Shown here: in pieces, positions 1 through 9,402 of the stretch
How positions within the stretch are numbered: position 1 is the stretch's first letter
How the letters are laid out: every line of letters begins with the position of its first letter
Assembly (NCBI RefSeq): GCF_003730135.1
Contig: NZ_RJVO01000001.1
Location: 706,001-770,000, forward strand
Direction: 5' to 3'
DNA from: Stagnimonas aquatica
GTDB lineage: Bacteria; Pseudomonadota; Gammaproteobacteria; Nevskiales; Nevskiaceae
DNA length: 64,000 bases
The notes under the pieces: model-generated
The model's input: only the letters and a program-made list of their open reading frames with translations
What the model was told of the DNA's origin: nothing
Database searches by the model: none
Position numbers and translations under genes: made by a program

Positions 1-1
1 G

Positions 2-223
2 ATGAAGGAGGCCGGTTTCGTCGAAACCACCCTGCTGCACTTCCCGCAGGTGATTTATCCGAGCGGCTGGTGGAGCGGCTCGATCGCGCTCAAGCAGAAG
101 GGCTCGCTGGTGTCGCGTCTGGACCAAGCCGACGCGCTCGACACCCAGTTCTACAACCGCGAGACCCACAGCGCCGCATTCGCGCTGCCGAGCTTCGTCA
201 AGAAGGCACTGGCCTCGATCTGA
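2..223 (+). CDS. speE: Spermidine synthase (polyamine aminopropyltransferase), C-terminal part
   Basis: Only the last 73 codons lie in the window; the gene starts upstream. The visible part contains the YPSGWWS motif followed by a Tyr-Asn...His-x-AAFALP segment, the usual C-terminal signature of spermidine synthase, which moves the aminopropyl group from decarboxylated S-adenosylmethionine to putrescine. The frame ends at a TGA just before a convergent gene. The assignment rests on the C-terminal signature only, because the catalytic core is outside the window. Confidence 0.75.
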   Translation: MKEAGFVETTLLHFPQVIYPSGWWSGSIALKQKGSLVSRLDQADALDTQFYNRETHSAAFALPSFVKKALASI

Positions 224-245
224 GGCGCGGCGGCGGCAGGCGGTC

Positions 246-698
246 TCAGCGATCCGCCGCCGGCGCGCCAGCGTCGGCGCGCACGACCGCCAGCAGCTCC
301 TGGTAGATCAGCCGCGCGGCATCGTCACGGCAGTAGTAGTCGCGCGCCTGATCGGCGTCGGCACGCTCCAGCGCCATCTGCCGTTCCGACAGGCGATAGA
401 CGTTTCCGGCCGGGTCCCGGCCGTACAGCGTCGTCGATTGCGCCATGCTGGCGGCCCGCTCGCGCAGGTCGGCGCAGCGGCGTTGCACTTCCGTCACCAG
501 TTCCGCCGGCGCCGTCGCGGTCGCCTCCCCGGCGATGAAGCGCCGGGCGATGCTCTGCCGGGTCAGCCGTTCCGCCAACCGGCTCTGGTCATCGAAATGC
601 ACCACGCCCTGCGCGTCCACCCACTTGTAGACGCTGCCGGCGGCCCCTGCCGCCAGCGGCAGAGCCAGGGCCAGGCACAGGCCGGCGGCTCGGTGCAT
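246..698 (-). CDS. DUF4124-domain exported protein
   Basis: A 150-residue protein with an N-terminal signal peptide (hydrophobic stretch at residues 3-20, Ala-rich cleavage region) followed by the short DUF4124 module, recognisable as VYKWVDAQGVVHFDD at residues 23-37. The rest is charged and helical, with two cysteines (residues 95 and 123 approximately) that could form a disulfide in the periplasm. Its start overlaps the stop of the upstream gene by one base (TGATG), so the two are translationally coupled and are paralogues. The function of DUF4124 proteins is not known. Confidence 0.7.
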   Translation of the reverse strand: MHRAAGLCLALALPLAAGAAGSVYKWVDAQGVVHFDDQSRLAERLTRQSIARRFIAGEATATAPAELVTEVQRRCADLRERAASMAQSTTLYGRDPAGNVYRLSERQMALERADADQARDYYCRDDAARLIYQELLAVVRADAGAPAADR

Positions 699-1078
699 CA
701 GCGGCTCTCACAGGCGGACTGCACCTGCTCCCGGGTCAGGTTGAGCAGCTTCTGCCGCTCGGCATCGGTGTAGGTGCGCTGCTTGCCGAGAGCATCGGTC
801 TCGGTGATGGTGCTGGCGCTCTCGTAGGTGGTCAGCCGCTCGCGCAGGCGCGTGCATTCGGCCGCTTTCTCCTCGGCGTTTGGGTCGGGCCGGGCGACTC
901 CCTGCACACCGCTGCCCGGCTTCACCAGCACCTGCTCGGATTTCGGTGCGGCCACGTCGCTGTAATGGACGCGGCCCTTGTCATCGACCCAGCGGTAGGT
1001 CTTGGCCTCGCCGGCTTGCAGGCCCGATAGCAGCGGCAATGCCAGCAGCAGGAAAAACACCGGAAGCTTGCGGACCAT
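698..1078 (-). CDS. DUF4124-domain exported protein
   Basis: A 126-residue protein. It has a signal peptide (residues 1-22), then the DUF4124 pattern TYRWVDDKGRVHYSD, then a charged helical tail with two cysteines. A longer in-frame start exists at 1183, but the ATG at 1078 puts the signal peptide at the very N-terminus and is preferred. It is the first gene of a two-gene operon with the paralogous DUF4124 gene downstream. The promoter must lie in the 76-bp divergent gap to the plus-strand gene at 1155. No biochemical role is known. Confidence 0.7.
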   Translation of the reverse strand: MVRKLPVFFLLLALPLLSGLQAGEAKTYRWVDDKGRVHYSDVAAPKSEQVLVKPGSGVQGVARPDPNAEEKAAECTRLRERLTTYESASTITETDALGKQRTYTDAERQKLLNLTREQVQSACESR

Positions 1079-1154
1079 GGGCAGTCTCGACGGGAGGCAG
1101 TGCGCCGAGTCTAGCGCAGGCATTCCGGGATCAGGCCCTGGGTAGAATCGGCGT

Positions 1155-2081
1155 ATGCGCTTGAGCACTTTCCTGCTGGGCATCCTGGCCGCCGCGATCC
1201 TGGGCGGGGGCGTCTGGGACTACCAGACCCGCGAACAGGCGCGTCTGCGGCTGCGCGTGCTCGCCGCACAGCTGGAACCGCTGGGACAGCTGCAATACCA
1301 GGAGCTGCGCGCCCATCCCTGGGGGCAGGGCAGCGTGGAGCAGCTGCGGTTTCTGCCCAGCCCCGACACCGCCCGCCGCCTGCGGCTGCCGGCGGGTGCC
1401 GAGCTGCGCGTCGACGCGCTGGAGGTCGACCGCTATCGCGAGTCCGGCGACGGGATTCCGGAAAAGTTCGAGGCCCGCCTGCGAGGACTGCATTGGCCGG
1501 CGTCGACGACGGTCACCAGCGGGCCGGAAGTCGGCGATCCGGCGGAGCAGCCGCTGCCCAGCCTGGGCGAACTCGGGTACCAGGAGCTGCGCTTCGACGG
1601 CCGTTTGCGGCTGCAATACCTGCGCGACGCCGGCGCCCTGCAACTGGCCTTCGCCCTGCGCGATCCGTCGGCGGCGAGGCTCGACGGCGAGCTGAGCCTG
1701 TTCGCAGAGCCAGCCGTGTTTCGCGGCGAATGGCAATCCCTGACACTGAGCCAGCTGCGCCTCGACTACCGCGATCTCGGCCTGCTGGCACGGCTCAAGC
1801 CCCTGTTGGCGCTGCGCGCGCGGGTCAGCAACGAAGGCCTGGATGCGGCCCTGGTGACCCGCCTGGAGCGGGAAACCCGGCAGCGCGGACTGCGCTGGCC
1901 GGCCGAGGACTACGCGGCGCTGGTCGGCTTTCTGCGTGAGGCTCGCGGCCTGCGTATCCGCATGGACCCGCCCGGCGAGCTGCGGCTGCGCGATCTCCCG
2001 CTCTATGCCGAAGCCGACCTGCCGCAGGTGCTGGGCCTGGAACTGCGGCCGCCGCCCGTCGGCGCCACCACGCCGCCATGA
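1155..2081 (+). CDS. Hypothetical membrane-anchored exported protein
   Basis: A 308-residue protein with one N-terminal hydrophobic segment (residues 4-20) and a long soluble region rich in Leu, Arg and Glu that alternates as in beta-rich or amphipathic proteins. No catalytic motif is visible and I do not recognise the family. It is divergent from the DUF4124 pair. Its stop overlaps the start of the CDGSH gene by four bases (ATGA), so the two are probably co-translated. A periplasmic location is inferred from the single N-terminal segment. Confidence 0.6.
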   Translation: MRLSTFLLGILAAAILGGGVWDYQTREQARLRLRVLAAQLEPLGQLQYQELRAHPWGQGSVEQLRFLPSPDTARRLRLPAGAELRVDALEVDRYRESGDGIPEKFEARLRGLHWPASTTVTSGPEVGDPAEQPLPSLGELGYQELRFDGRLRLQYLRDAGALQLAFALRDPSAARLDGELSLFAEPAVFRGEWQSLTLSQLRLDYRDLGLLARLKPLLALRARVSNEGLDAALVTRLERETRQRGLRWPAEDYAALVGFLREARGLRIRMDPPGELRLRDLPLYAEADLPQVLGLELRPPPVGATTPP

Positions 2082-2311
2082 GCCACTGGCCCGACCTGCC
2101 CTGTCCCTTGCAACTGGCGGCCGGCGAGTACGCCTGGTGCGCCTGCGGCGACACGCGCAATGCGCCGTTCTGCGAGGGCCGCGAGAACTGCGCGCCAGTC
2201 CGCTTCACGGTGCGGCCACGGCGCAATGTCGAAACCCAGTGGCTGTGCGGCTGCCGGCGCACCAAAACCGCGCCGTTCTGCGACGGCAGCCACAACAAAA
2301 AAGGCCGCTGA
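2078..2311 (+). CDS. CDGSH-type iron-sulfur domain protein
   Basis: A 77-residue protein with two tandem CDGSH-like modules. The second (C57-x-C59, then C68-DG-S-H72) is a complete three-Cys one-His ligand set for a 2Fe-2S cluster. The first (C21-x-C23, then C32-EG) has the three Cys but no His after the EG, so it is either degenerate or uses another ligand. The family is thought to act in redox or cluster transfer. The gene overlaps its upstream neighbour by four bases. Its last codons overlap a terminator that serves the opposite strand. Confidence 0.8.
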   Translation: MSHWPDLPCPLQLAAGEYAWCACGDTRNAPFCEGRENCAPVRFTVRPRRNVETQWLCGCRRTKTAPFCDGSHNKKGR

Positions 2312-2318
2312 CGCGGCC
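2296..2318 (-). terminator. Rho-independent terminator of the downstream glnK
   Basis: Read on the minus strand, a GGCCGC stem (2303-2318, four-base loop) is followed by a run of T (2296-2302). It lies about 30 bp after the stop of the P-II gene at 2350 and inside the 3' end of the convergent CDGSH gene. Confidence 0.75.
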
Positions 2319-2349
2319 TCTGGATTTGCAGCGGGGATAGCGCGCGGCT

Positions 2350-2730
<381 letters not shown>

Positions 2731-2790
2731 CTAATCCCCAGGTGACGAAGCCGAATCGGCCACGTCGCGTCCGCGACAAACATCGTCCAC

Positions 2791-2822
2791 AAAAAAGGGG
2801 CCGGTTCTAGCGAACCGGCCCC
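2791..2822 (-). terminator. Rho-independent terminator after amtB
   Basis: An 11-bp perfect stem (GGGGCCGGTTC with TAGC loop, 2797-2822) is followed on the minus strand by six T (2791-2796). It lies between amtB and the second P-II gene. A second strong hairpin without T-run (about 2850-2874) lies between it and the amtB stop. Confidence 0.85.
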
Positions 2823-2885
2823 AGGCTTCAACCCCCTGGAGGAGATGTCAGCCGGCGCTCCTCGCAGAGCGCCGGTACCGCAGTA

Positions 2886-4418
2886 CTAGTCGTGGTAGGC
2901 CTGCTCGCCATGCTCGGCGATGTCCAGACCTTCGGATTCCTGCTCTTCGGTGACGCGCAGGCCGACGGTGAACTTGCAGATCAGCAGGGCGACGGCGGAC
3001 ACCACCGCGCTCCAGACGATGGCGATCAGCACCGCCTTCACCTGGATCATGATCTGGGCGCTGTCGTAGCCGAACGCCGGGCCGACCCAGCCATCGGTGA
3101 CGTAGCCGGCACCACCCTTGGCGGGATCAACGAAGATGCCGGTCAGGACCGCACCGATGATGCCGCCAACCGCGTGGACACCGAAGGCATCGAGCGCATC
3201 GTCATAACCCAGCGCCTTCTTGAGGAAGGAAACCGCGAGGAAGCAACCCAGACCGCCGGCCAGACCCACCCAGAGCGCGCCCTGGATGCCGACGAAACCG
3301 CAGGCCGGAGTGATGGCGACCAGACCGGCGATGGCGCCGGAGAGGATGCCGAGCAGGCTCGGCTTGCCCTTGATGATCCACTCGGCGAAGAACCAGGTCA
3401 GCGCCGCGACCGCAGTGGCGAACAGGGTGTTGCCGAAGGCCAGCACGGCGTAGCCGTTGGCTTCGAGGTTGGAGCCGGCGTTGAAGCCGAACCAGCCGAA
3501 CCACAGCAGCGAGGCGCCGATGGTGGTCATCACCAGGCTGTGCGGAGCCATCTGCACCTTGCCGTAACCGGTGCGCTTGCCCAGGAAGATGGCGGCGACC
3601 AGACCGGCGATACCGGCGTTGATGTGCACCACGGTGCCACCGGCGAAGTCCAGCGCGCCGAGCTGCCAGAGGTAGCCAGCGGTAGCGTTCAGATCAGCCA
3701 CGACCTCGGGAGAGGTGTAGGCATCCGGACCGGGCCACCACCAGACCATGTGCGCCATCGGCAGGTAGGCGAAGGTGAAGAAGATCACCGAGAACAGCAG
3801 CACGGCCTTGAACTTCATGCGCTCGGCGTAGCCGCCGGCGATCAGGGCGATGGTGATGGCGGCGAAGGTGAGCTGGAAGAAGGCGAACGCCAGTTCCGGG
3901 ATCAGCACGCCCTTGCTGAAGGTGCCGGTGGGCACGAAGAAGCCGTTGGCGTCGTAGATCACGCCCTTCAGCAGCAGCTTGTCGAAGCCGCCGAAGAAGG
4001 CGTTGCCGTTGGAGAACGCCACCGAGTAACCGTAGACCACCCACAGCACCGCGATCAGGCAGAAGATGCCGACCGTCTGGGTCAGCGTCGACAGCATGTT
4101 CTTCTTGCGCGCCATGCCGCCGTAGAACAGCGCCAGGCCGGGCAGCGACATCAGCAGCACGAAGGCGGTGGCGACCATCATCCAGGTCACATTGCCTTCA
4201 TTGAAGACAGGGGCGACCGGAGCCGCTTCCGCCGGAGCGGCCTCGGCGGGAGCCGCTTCGACCGGAGCCGGAGCCGCTTCGGCGGGAGCGGCAGCCGGGG
4301 CGGCTTCGACCGCCGCCGCCGGAGCCGGATCCTGCGCGAAGACGGAACCCGCGCCGATGGAACCCAGCGAGGCGCCGAGCGCCAACGCCAGGGAAAGGGA
4401 AAGCTTTCGGAGATTCAT
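2886..4418 (-). CDS. amtB: Ammonium transporter AmtB
   Basis: A 510-residue ammonium channel: a signal peptide (residues 1-28), a low-complexity Ala/Pro/Glu spacer (about residues 29-72), then eleven predicted membrane helices with Amt signatures such as the FYGGMARKKN loop, GGTVVHINAG and the DAFGVHAVGG segment, whose His belongs to the twin-His pore. AmtB conducts ammonium across the inner membrane and is blocked by deuridylylated GlnK. It follows a P-II gene by 18 bp, the classic glnK-amtB operon. The long Ala/Pro spacer before the first helix is unusual for the family. Confidence 0.95.
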   Translation of the reverse strand: MNLRKLSLSLALALGASLGSIGAGSVFAQDPAPAAAVEAAPAAAPAEAAPAPVEAAPAEAAPAEAAPVAPVFNEGNVTWMMVATAFVLLMSLPGLALFYGGMARKKNMLSTLTQTVGIFCLIAVLWVVYGYSVAFSNGNAFFGGFDKLLLKGVIYDANGFFVPTGTFSKGVLIPELAFAFFQLTFAAITIALIAGGYAERMKFKAVLLFSVIFFTFAYLPMAHMVWWWPGPDAYTSPEVVADLNATAGYLWQLGALDFAGGTVVHINAGIAGLVAAIFLGKRTGYGKVQMAPHSLVMTTIGASLLWFGWFGFNAGSNLEANGYAVLAFGNTLFATAVAALTWFFAEWIIKGKPSLLGILSGAIAGLVAITPACGFVGIQGALWVGLAGGLGCFLAVSFLKKALGYDDALDAFGVHAVGGIIGAVLTGIFVDPAKGGAGYVTDGWVGPAFGYDSAQIMIQVKAVLIAIVWSAVVSAVALLICKFTVGLRVTEEQESEGLDIAEHGEQAYHD

Positions 4419-4436
4419 GTTCTTTATGCTCCTGAC

Positions 4437-4949
<513 letters not shown>

Positions 4950-5079
4950 TCAGTGCGGCTGAACGCGGCGCGGCGCGGGCGGTTTCCGGGCGCCGCAGGG
5001 CCGCGACGCCCGCCTGGGCTAAGCTCCACCCACCACTAGCCCACCACCACTCCGGCGCAATGCCCGCTGCCACACCGCC

Positions 5080-6333
5080 ATGAACCCCAGCACGATCGAG
5101 ATCGTCGCCACCGCCCTGTTTGCCCTGGCGCTGATCCATACCTTCTCCACCAAGTTCTTCGAGCGGCTGGCGCACCGCCAGCCTCGGCACGCACGGCTCT
5201 GGCACCTGGTCGGCGAGGTGGAGATCGTGTTTGGCCTCTGGGCCGTCGCCCTGACTGCGGCGATGATGGCGCTGCAAGGCAAGCTGGCCACCGTCGAATA
5301 CCTGGACGGCCGCAATTACACCGAGCCGCTGTTCGTGTTCGCGATCATGGTGGTCGCCGCCAGCCGCCCAGTGCTCAACGGCGCCCAGCTACTGGCACAG
5401 GGCTTCGCACGCCTGCTGCCGCTGCCCAACAGCATCGCGCTGTACTTCACCATCCTGGCGCTGATCCCGCTGCTGGGTTCATTGATCACCGAGCCGGCGG
5501 CGATGACCCTGGCGGCGCTGATGCTGCGCGACCGTTACTTCGGGCAGACGCTTTCAACCCGCATGCGCTACGGCACCCTGGGCGTGCTGTTCGTCAATAT
5601 CTCCATCGGCGGCGCACTGACTCCCTTCGCGGCACCGCCGGTGCTGATGGTCGCCTCCACCTGGGGCTGGGATCTGGCCTACATGCTGTCCACCTTCGGC
5701 AAGCATGTGGTTCCGATCGTGCTCATCAATGCCGCCGGAGCAACCCTGCTGTTCCGCCGCGAGCTGACCGCCATCCGGCTGTCCAGCGAGGGCGCGGATC
5801 GTTCGCCGCTGGCGGTGATCGCCCTGCACCTGGCCCTGCTCGGCGGCATTGTCGTGTTCGCCCACCACCCGCCGCTGTTTCTGGGGCTAATGCTGCTGTT
5901 CCTTGGCGTCGCCGCCGCCTACCCGCAGTTCCAGAGCCAGCTGATGCTGCGTGAAGCGCTGCTGGTGGCCTTCTTCCTGGCCGGACTGGTGGTACTCGGG
6001 GGCCTACAGCAATGGTGGCTGCAACCGCTGCTGCTGCAGATGGACGCCAAGACGGTTTATCTCGGCGCCACCGCCCTGACCGCGATCACCGACAACGCCG
6101 CGCTCACCTACCTGGCCTCGCAGGTTCCCGGCCTCAGCGAGGAGTTCAAGTACTACGTGGTCGCCGGCGCCATCAGCGGCGGCGGTCTGACGGTGATCGC
6201 CAACGCCCCCAATCCGGCCGGCCTGTCGATTCTGCGCAGCCGCTTCCCGGACGGCGCGGTCAGCGCCCTGGGGCTGTTCCTGGGCGCGCTGGCGCCGACC
6301 CTGGTTACCGTCTGCGCCTTCCTGCTGTTCTGA
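5080..6333 (+). CDS. Putative Na+/H+ antiporter-like membrane protein
   Basis: A 417-residue polytopic inner-membrane protein with about eleven hydrophobic segments. Landmarks are the EPAAMTLAALMLRDRYF loop, GGALTPFAAPPVLMVA and a C-terminal TALTAITDNAALTYLASQ segment with a conserved Asp-Asn pair. This resembles the ion-transporter superfamily, and specifically a putative Na+/H+ antiporter family of proteobacteria. Substrate specificity cannot be read from sequence. It is divergent from glnK-amtB and 29 bp upstream of ubiK, which may be co-transcribed. Confidence 0.65.
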   Translation: MNPSTIEIVATALFALALIHTFSTKFFERLAHRQPRHARLWHLVGEVEIVFGLWAVALTAAMMALQGKLATVEYLDGRNYTEPLFVFAIMVVAASRPVLNGAQLLAQGFARLLPLPNSIALYFTILALIPLLGSLITEPAAMTLAALMLRDRYFGQTLSTRMRYGTLGVLFVNISIGGALTPFAAPPVLMVASTWGWDLAYMLSTFGKHVVPIVLINAAGATLLFRRELTAIRLSSEGADRSPLAVIALHLALLGGIVVFAHHPPLFLGLMLLFLGVAAAYPQFQSQLMLREALLVAFFLAGLVVLGGLQQWWLQPLLLQMDAKTVYLGATALTAITDNAALTYLASQVPGLSEEFKYYVVAGAISGGGLTVIANAPNPAGLSILRSRFPDGAVSALGLFLGALAPTLVTVCAFLLF

Positions 6334-6362
6334 AACTTCTTTTCCAATCCGTACCCGACACC

Positions 6363-6614
6363 ATGTCCGACGCCCCTCGCATCGAAGAACTGGCCGGCAA
6401 GCTCGCCGGCCTCCTGCCTCCCGGCCTCAAGACCCTGCGCGCCGAGCTGGAGGACAACTTCCGCGCCGTGTTGCGCGCCAACTTGGAAAAGCTCGATCTG
6501 GTTTCCCGCGAGCGCTTCGACGTGCAGGCGGAGCTGCTGGCACGCACCCAGGCCAAGCTGAAGAAGCTGGAGGAGCGGGTGAAACAGCTGGAAACCGGGG
6601 GACGTGCCGGCTAG
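6363..6614 (+). CDS. ubiK: Ubiquinone biosynthesis accessory factor UbiK (BMFP domain)
   Basis: An 83-residue protein of the BMFP/YqiC family: an N-terminal amphipathic helix that begins near the start, followed by a coiled coil (about residues 45-80, heptads LLARTQAKLKKLEERVKQLE). In enterobacteria UbiK helps the soluble ubiquinone-synthesis complex under aerobic conditions and binds membranes. The ATG at 6363 matches the usual short N-terminus. Length fits the family (80-100 residues). Confidence 0.85.
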   Translation: MSDAPRIEELAGKLAGLLPPGLKTLRAELEDNFRAVLRANLEKLDLVSRERFDVQAELLARTQAKLKKLEERVKQLETGGRAG

Positions 6615-6672
6615 GCACAGATGCTCTAGGCTAGTCCCATAACGAAAGCCCCCTGCGGGGCGAGGGAACGGG

Positions 6673-6873
6673 ATGAATCAGGGTCTGAACGGCAGCCTGC
6701 GGCTGCTCGCGATGTTGTCGGTACTGCTGCTGGGTGCGCTGGCGCTGAGCCTGGTGCTCGATCTATTACCGGCTGCGGTACTGGCCGATACCGCCATCAA
6801 GGGGCTCTCCAGCCTGGCCATCCTGGCGGTGGTGGCCCTGGTGCTGGGCGTGCTGATGGACCCACGCGGCTAA
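6673..6873 (+). CDS. Small hypothetical membrane protein
   Basis: A 66-residue protein made almost wholly of two predicted membrane helices (about residues 9-33 and 42-62) with a short polar N-terminus. It has no recognised family. A purine-rich ribosome site (GAGGGAACGGG) precedes the ATG. It ends four bases before the ComM-like gene, which suggests co-transcription. Confidence 0.5.
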   Translation: MNQGLNGSLRLLAMLSVLLLGALALSLVLDLLPAAVLADTAIKGLSSLAILAVVALVLGVLMDPRG

Positions 6874-6877
6874 GCCA

Positions 6878-8389
6878 ATGAGCCTGGCCACCGTCTACTC
6901 GCGGGCCCAGAACGGGCTCGCGGCGGACGCGGTGGTGGTGGAGGTGCACTTGGCGCCGGGGCTGCCCGGCCTGTCCATCGTCGGCCTGCCCGAAGCGGCG
7001 GTGCGTGAGGCGCGCGACCGGGTCAAGGCCGCCATCGTTACCTGCGGCTACCAGTTCCCCAACAGCCGCCGCATCACCGTCAATCTCGCCCCCGCCGACC
7101 TGCCCAAGGAAGGTGGCCGCTTCGACCTGCCGATCGCGCTCGGCGTGCTGGTCGCCTCCGGGCAGATCGCCGCCGAACGGCTGCAGGGCCTGGAGGTGCT
7201 GGGCGAGCTGTCGCTGTCCGGCGAGATACGGCCGGTGCGCGGCGCCCTGCCGGCCGCCCTGCGAGCCCGCGAGGCCGGCCGGGCCTTGCTGCTGCCGGAA
7301 GACAACCTGGCGGAAGCCGCCCTGGCACGCGACACCCGCCTGCACACCGCCAACCATCTCGCCAGCCTCGCCGCCGCCCTGAACGCCGGCCCGCTGCCGG
7401 CCGCCACTGCGCGACCACCAAACGCCACGGCGGCCTGGGCCGGCCCCGACCTCGCCGAAGTGCGCGGCCAGTTCCAGGCCAAGCGCGCCCTGGAGGTGGC
7501 GGCCGCCGGCGGCCATTCGCTGCTGATGATCGGGCCGCCGGGCTCCGGCAAGTCGATGCTGGCGCAGCGCCTGCCGGGACTGCTGCCGCCGCTGAGCGAG
7601 GCCGAGTCGCTGGAAGTGGCGGCCGTTGCCTCGGTCGCTGGCGCAACACCGGATCTGGCCCGCTGGGGCCTGCCGCCCTACCGAGCCCCGCACCACACTG
7701 CATCGGCGGTTGCTCTGGTCGGTGGCGGCTCGCTGCCACGCCCGGGTGAGATCACTCTGGCTCACCGCGGTGTTCTGTTTCTGGACGAACTGCCGGAGTT
7801 CGAGCGGGCCGTGCTGGAAGTGCTGCGCGAACCGCTGGAGAACGGCCAGATCACCGTCTCGCGCGCCGCCCGGCAGGCCGATTTTCCGGCCCGCTTCCAG
7901 TTGGTGGCGGCGATGAATCCCTGCCCCTGCGGCTATCTCGGCGACCGCAGCGAGCGCTGCCGCTGCACGCCGGACCAAGTCGCACGCTATCGCTCGCGGC
8001 TGTCCGGCCCGCTGCTGGATCGCATCGACCTGCAGGTGCTGGTGCCCCGGGTGGAACCGCAGGCGCTCACCGCCCGCGAAGATCGCGTGGAAACCAGCGA
8101 CGAGGTGCGACAGCGGGTGATGCTCTGTCGCCAGCGGCAGCTGGACCGTCAGGGCAAGCCCAACGCCCAACTGGGCGCGCCGGAGGTCGAACGCCACTGC
8201 GCGCCGGACGCCGAAGCGGCGGGCCTGCTGGAACTGGCGATGGCCCGGCTGAGCCTGTCGGCGCGGGCGTACCACCGCACGCTGAAAGTGGCACGCACGC
8301 TCGCCGACCTCGGCGGACTGGCGGAGGTCGGCGCCGCGCAGGTGGCCGAGGCCCTGCGCTACCGGGAACTGGACCGCAGCCCGGCCTGA
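6878..8389 (+). CDS. comM: YifB/ComM-type Mg-chelatase-like AAA+ ATPase
   Basis: A 503-residue protein with the three parts of the family: the N-terminal ChlI-like domain (starts SLATVYSRAQNGL, contains GLPGLSIVGLPEAAVRE), a central AAA+ domain with Walker A GPPGSGKSML near residues 217-226 and Walker B VLFLDELPEF, a zinc-type CPCGY...C-x-C segment, and the C-terminal sensor domain. ComM is a helicase that promotes branch migration during natural transformation in several gammaproteobacteria. Length is normal and no key motif is missing. Confidence 0.92.
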   Translation: MSLATVYSRAQNGLAADAVVVEVHLAPGLPGLSIVGLPEAAVREARDRVKAAIVTCGYQFPNSRRITVNLAPADLPKEGGRFDLPIALGVLVASGQIAAERLQGLEVLGELSLSGEIRPVRGALPAALRAREAGRALLLPEDNLAEAALARDTRLHTANHLASLAAALNAGPLPAATARPPNATAAWAGPDLAEVRGQFQAKRALEVAAAGGHSLLMIGPPGSGKSMLAQRLPGLLPPLSEAESLEVAAVASVAGATPDLARWGLPPYRAPHHTASAVALVGGGSLPRPGEITLAHRGVLFLDELPEFERAVLEVLREPLENGQITVSRAARQADFPARFQLVAAMNPCPCGYLGDRSERCRCTPDQVARYRSRLSGPLLDRIDLQVLVPRVEPQALTAREDRVETSDEVRQRVMLCRQRQLDRQGKPNAQLGAPEVERHCAPDAEAAGLLELAMARLSLSARAYHRTLKVARTLADLGGLAEVGAAQVAEALRYRELDRSPA

Positions 8390-8424
8390 AAAAGAAAGAG
8401 GCCGCAATGAGCGGCCTCTTGTTG
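8389..8424. terminator. Bidirectional terminator between comM and the porin gene
   Basis: The stem GAGGCCGC/GCGGCCTC (8398-8418) has an A-rich run on its left (T-run for minus-strand transcripts) and TTGTTG on its right. It separates two convergent genes and can stop both. Confidence 0.75.
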
Positions 8425-8446
8425 TCAGCGGACCCGCTGCTGACTG

Positions 8447-9160
8447 TTACAGATCGAACACCTTCTTCAGGCCGAACACGACCTTCGGGGAGTCGGAGTC
8501 CGGGCCGCCGCCGTAAGCGGGGTCCTGATCGGTGGTGACGATCTGGAAGGTGGCGGTGAAGCCGGCATCCAGGCTCTTGGCCAGGCCGAGGCTGTAGTCG
8601 ATGTAGGAATCGCCGAACGCGGCCTTGACGCCGTCGCCGTCGTTGAGACCGATGTTGGCGGTGAGGGTCAGGGTTTCGGTCAGCGGCTGCGCGAGGGTGA
8701 AGTTGACGTAGCTGGCCGACTTGTCGGTGCCGAAGTACTCGCTGGTGTAGTAGTACTTCACGCCCACCGGACCGTAGGTCAGACCGGCGTAGAGTTCCAG
8801 GGTGTCGGGGGAGGTGGCGGGAGCGGTTTCCTCGGCCTCGCTGTAGTAGTAGTACAGGGCGCCAACGTCAAAGCCCAGGTCGCCCACCTTGCCAGCGTAG
8901 CCGGTGTAGAAATCGACTTCGGTGCCGTCGCCGCCGGAGCCGGCGAAGTTGAGGTTGGAACCCCAGGTGCCCAGGTAGAAGCCGGAGTCGAAAGCGTAGT
9001 CCAGGCCGCCCTGCACCGCCGCACCGCCAGTCTGGGTGACGCCACGGAACATGTAGTCGCTGAACACGCCAACATTGCCGGTCGCGCCCGCGAAAGCCGG
9101 CGCCGCAACGCTCGATGCCGCCACCAGAGCCGCGCAAGCCACGATCTGCTTCATCTTCAT
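8447..9160 (-). CDS. TorF-family putative outer-membrane porin
   Basis: A 237-residue protein with a clear signal peptide (residues 1-24, cleavage near AFA-G) and a mature part built of alternating beta strands rich in Gly, Tyr and Asp, ending in a terminal Phe-Asp-Leu. The opening segment (NVGVFSDYMFRGVTQT) is typical of TorF-type putative porins. The ATG at 9160 follows the ribosome site AGGAGAGG; a longer frame has no signal peptide at its start. Solute specificity is unknown. Confidence 0.82.
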   Translation of the reverse strand: MKMKQIVACAALVAASSVAAPAFAGATGNVGVFSDYMFRGVTQTGGAAVQGGLDYAFDSGFYLGTWGSNLNFAGSGGDGTEVDFYTGYAGKVGDLGFDVGALYYYYSEAEETAPATSPDTLELYAGLTYGPVGVKYYYTSEYFGTDKSASYVNFTLAQPLTETLTLTANIGLNDGDGVKAAFGDSYIDYSLGLAKSLDAGFTATFQIVTTDQDPAYGGGPDSDSPKVVFGLKKVFDL

Positions 9161-9323
9161 GAGTACATCCTCTCCTGATATGGGTGGGAACGCCTGCCTT
9201 GGCGATGGATTCGACCCAGGCATTTATGCAACAGCAGTTTTTGAGCCAACTTTTTATGGCGTGATCCGGATCGCCCCGTGAGGGTGCACCACCACGAATC
9301 GCTGACCACGATCCTGAAAAGGC

Positions 9324-9357
9324 AAAGGCCATGCCAGTGATCACTGGCATGGCCTTT
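9324..9357. terminator. Perfect 34-bp palindrome, probable terminator of cytochrome c5
   Basis: The 17-bp arms (AAAGGCCATGCCAGTGA) form a perfect palindrome without a loop spacer. On the minus strand it lies 45 bp after the cytochrome stop and is followed by CCTTTTC. Confidence 0.6.
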
Positions 9358-9402
9358 GGGGCCCCGCAATGGTGCGCCGGATCGGCCGGCGCCTCCCGGC
9401 TG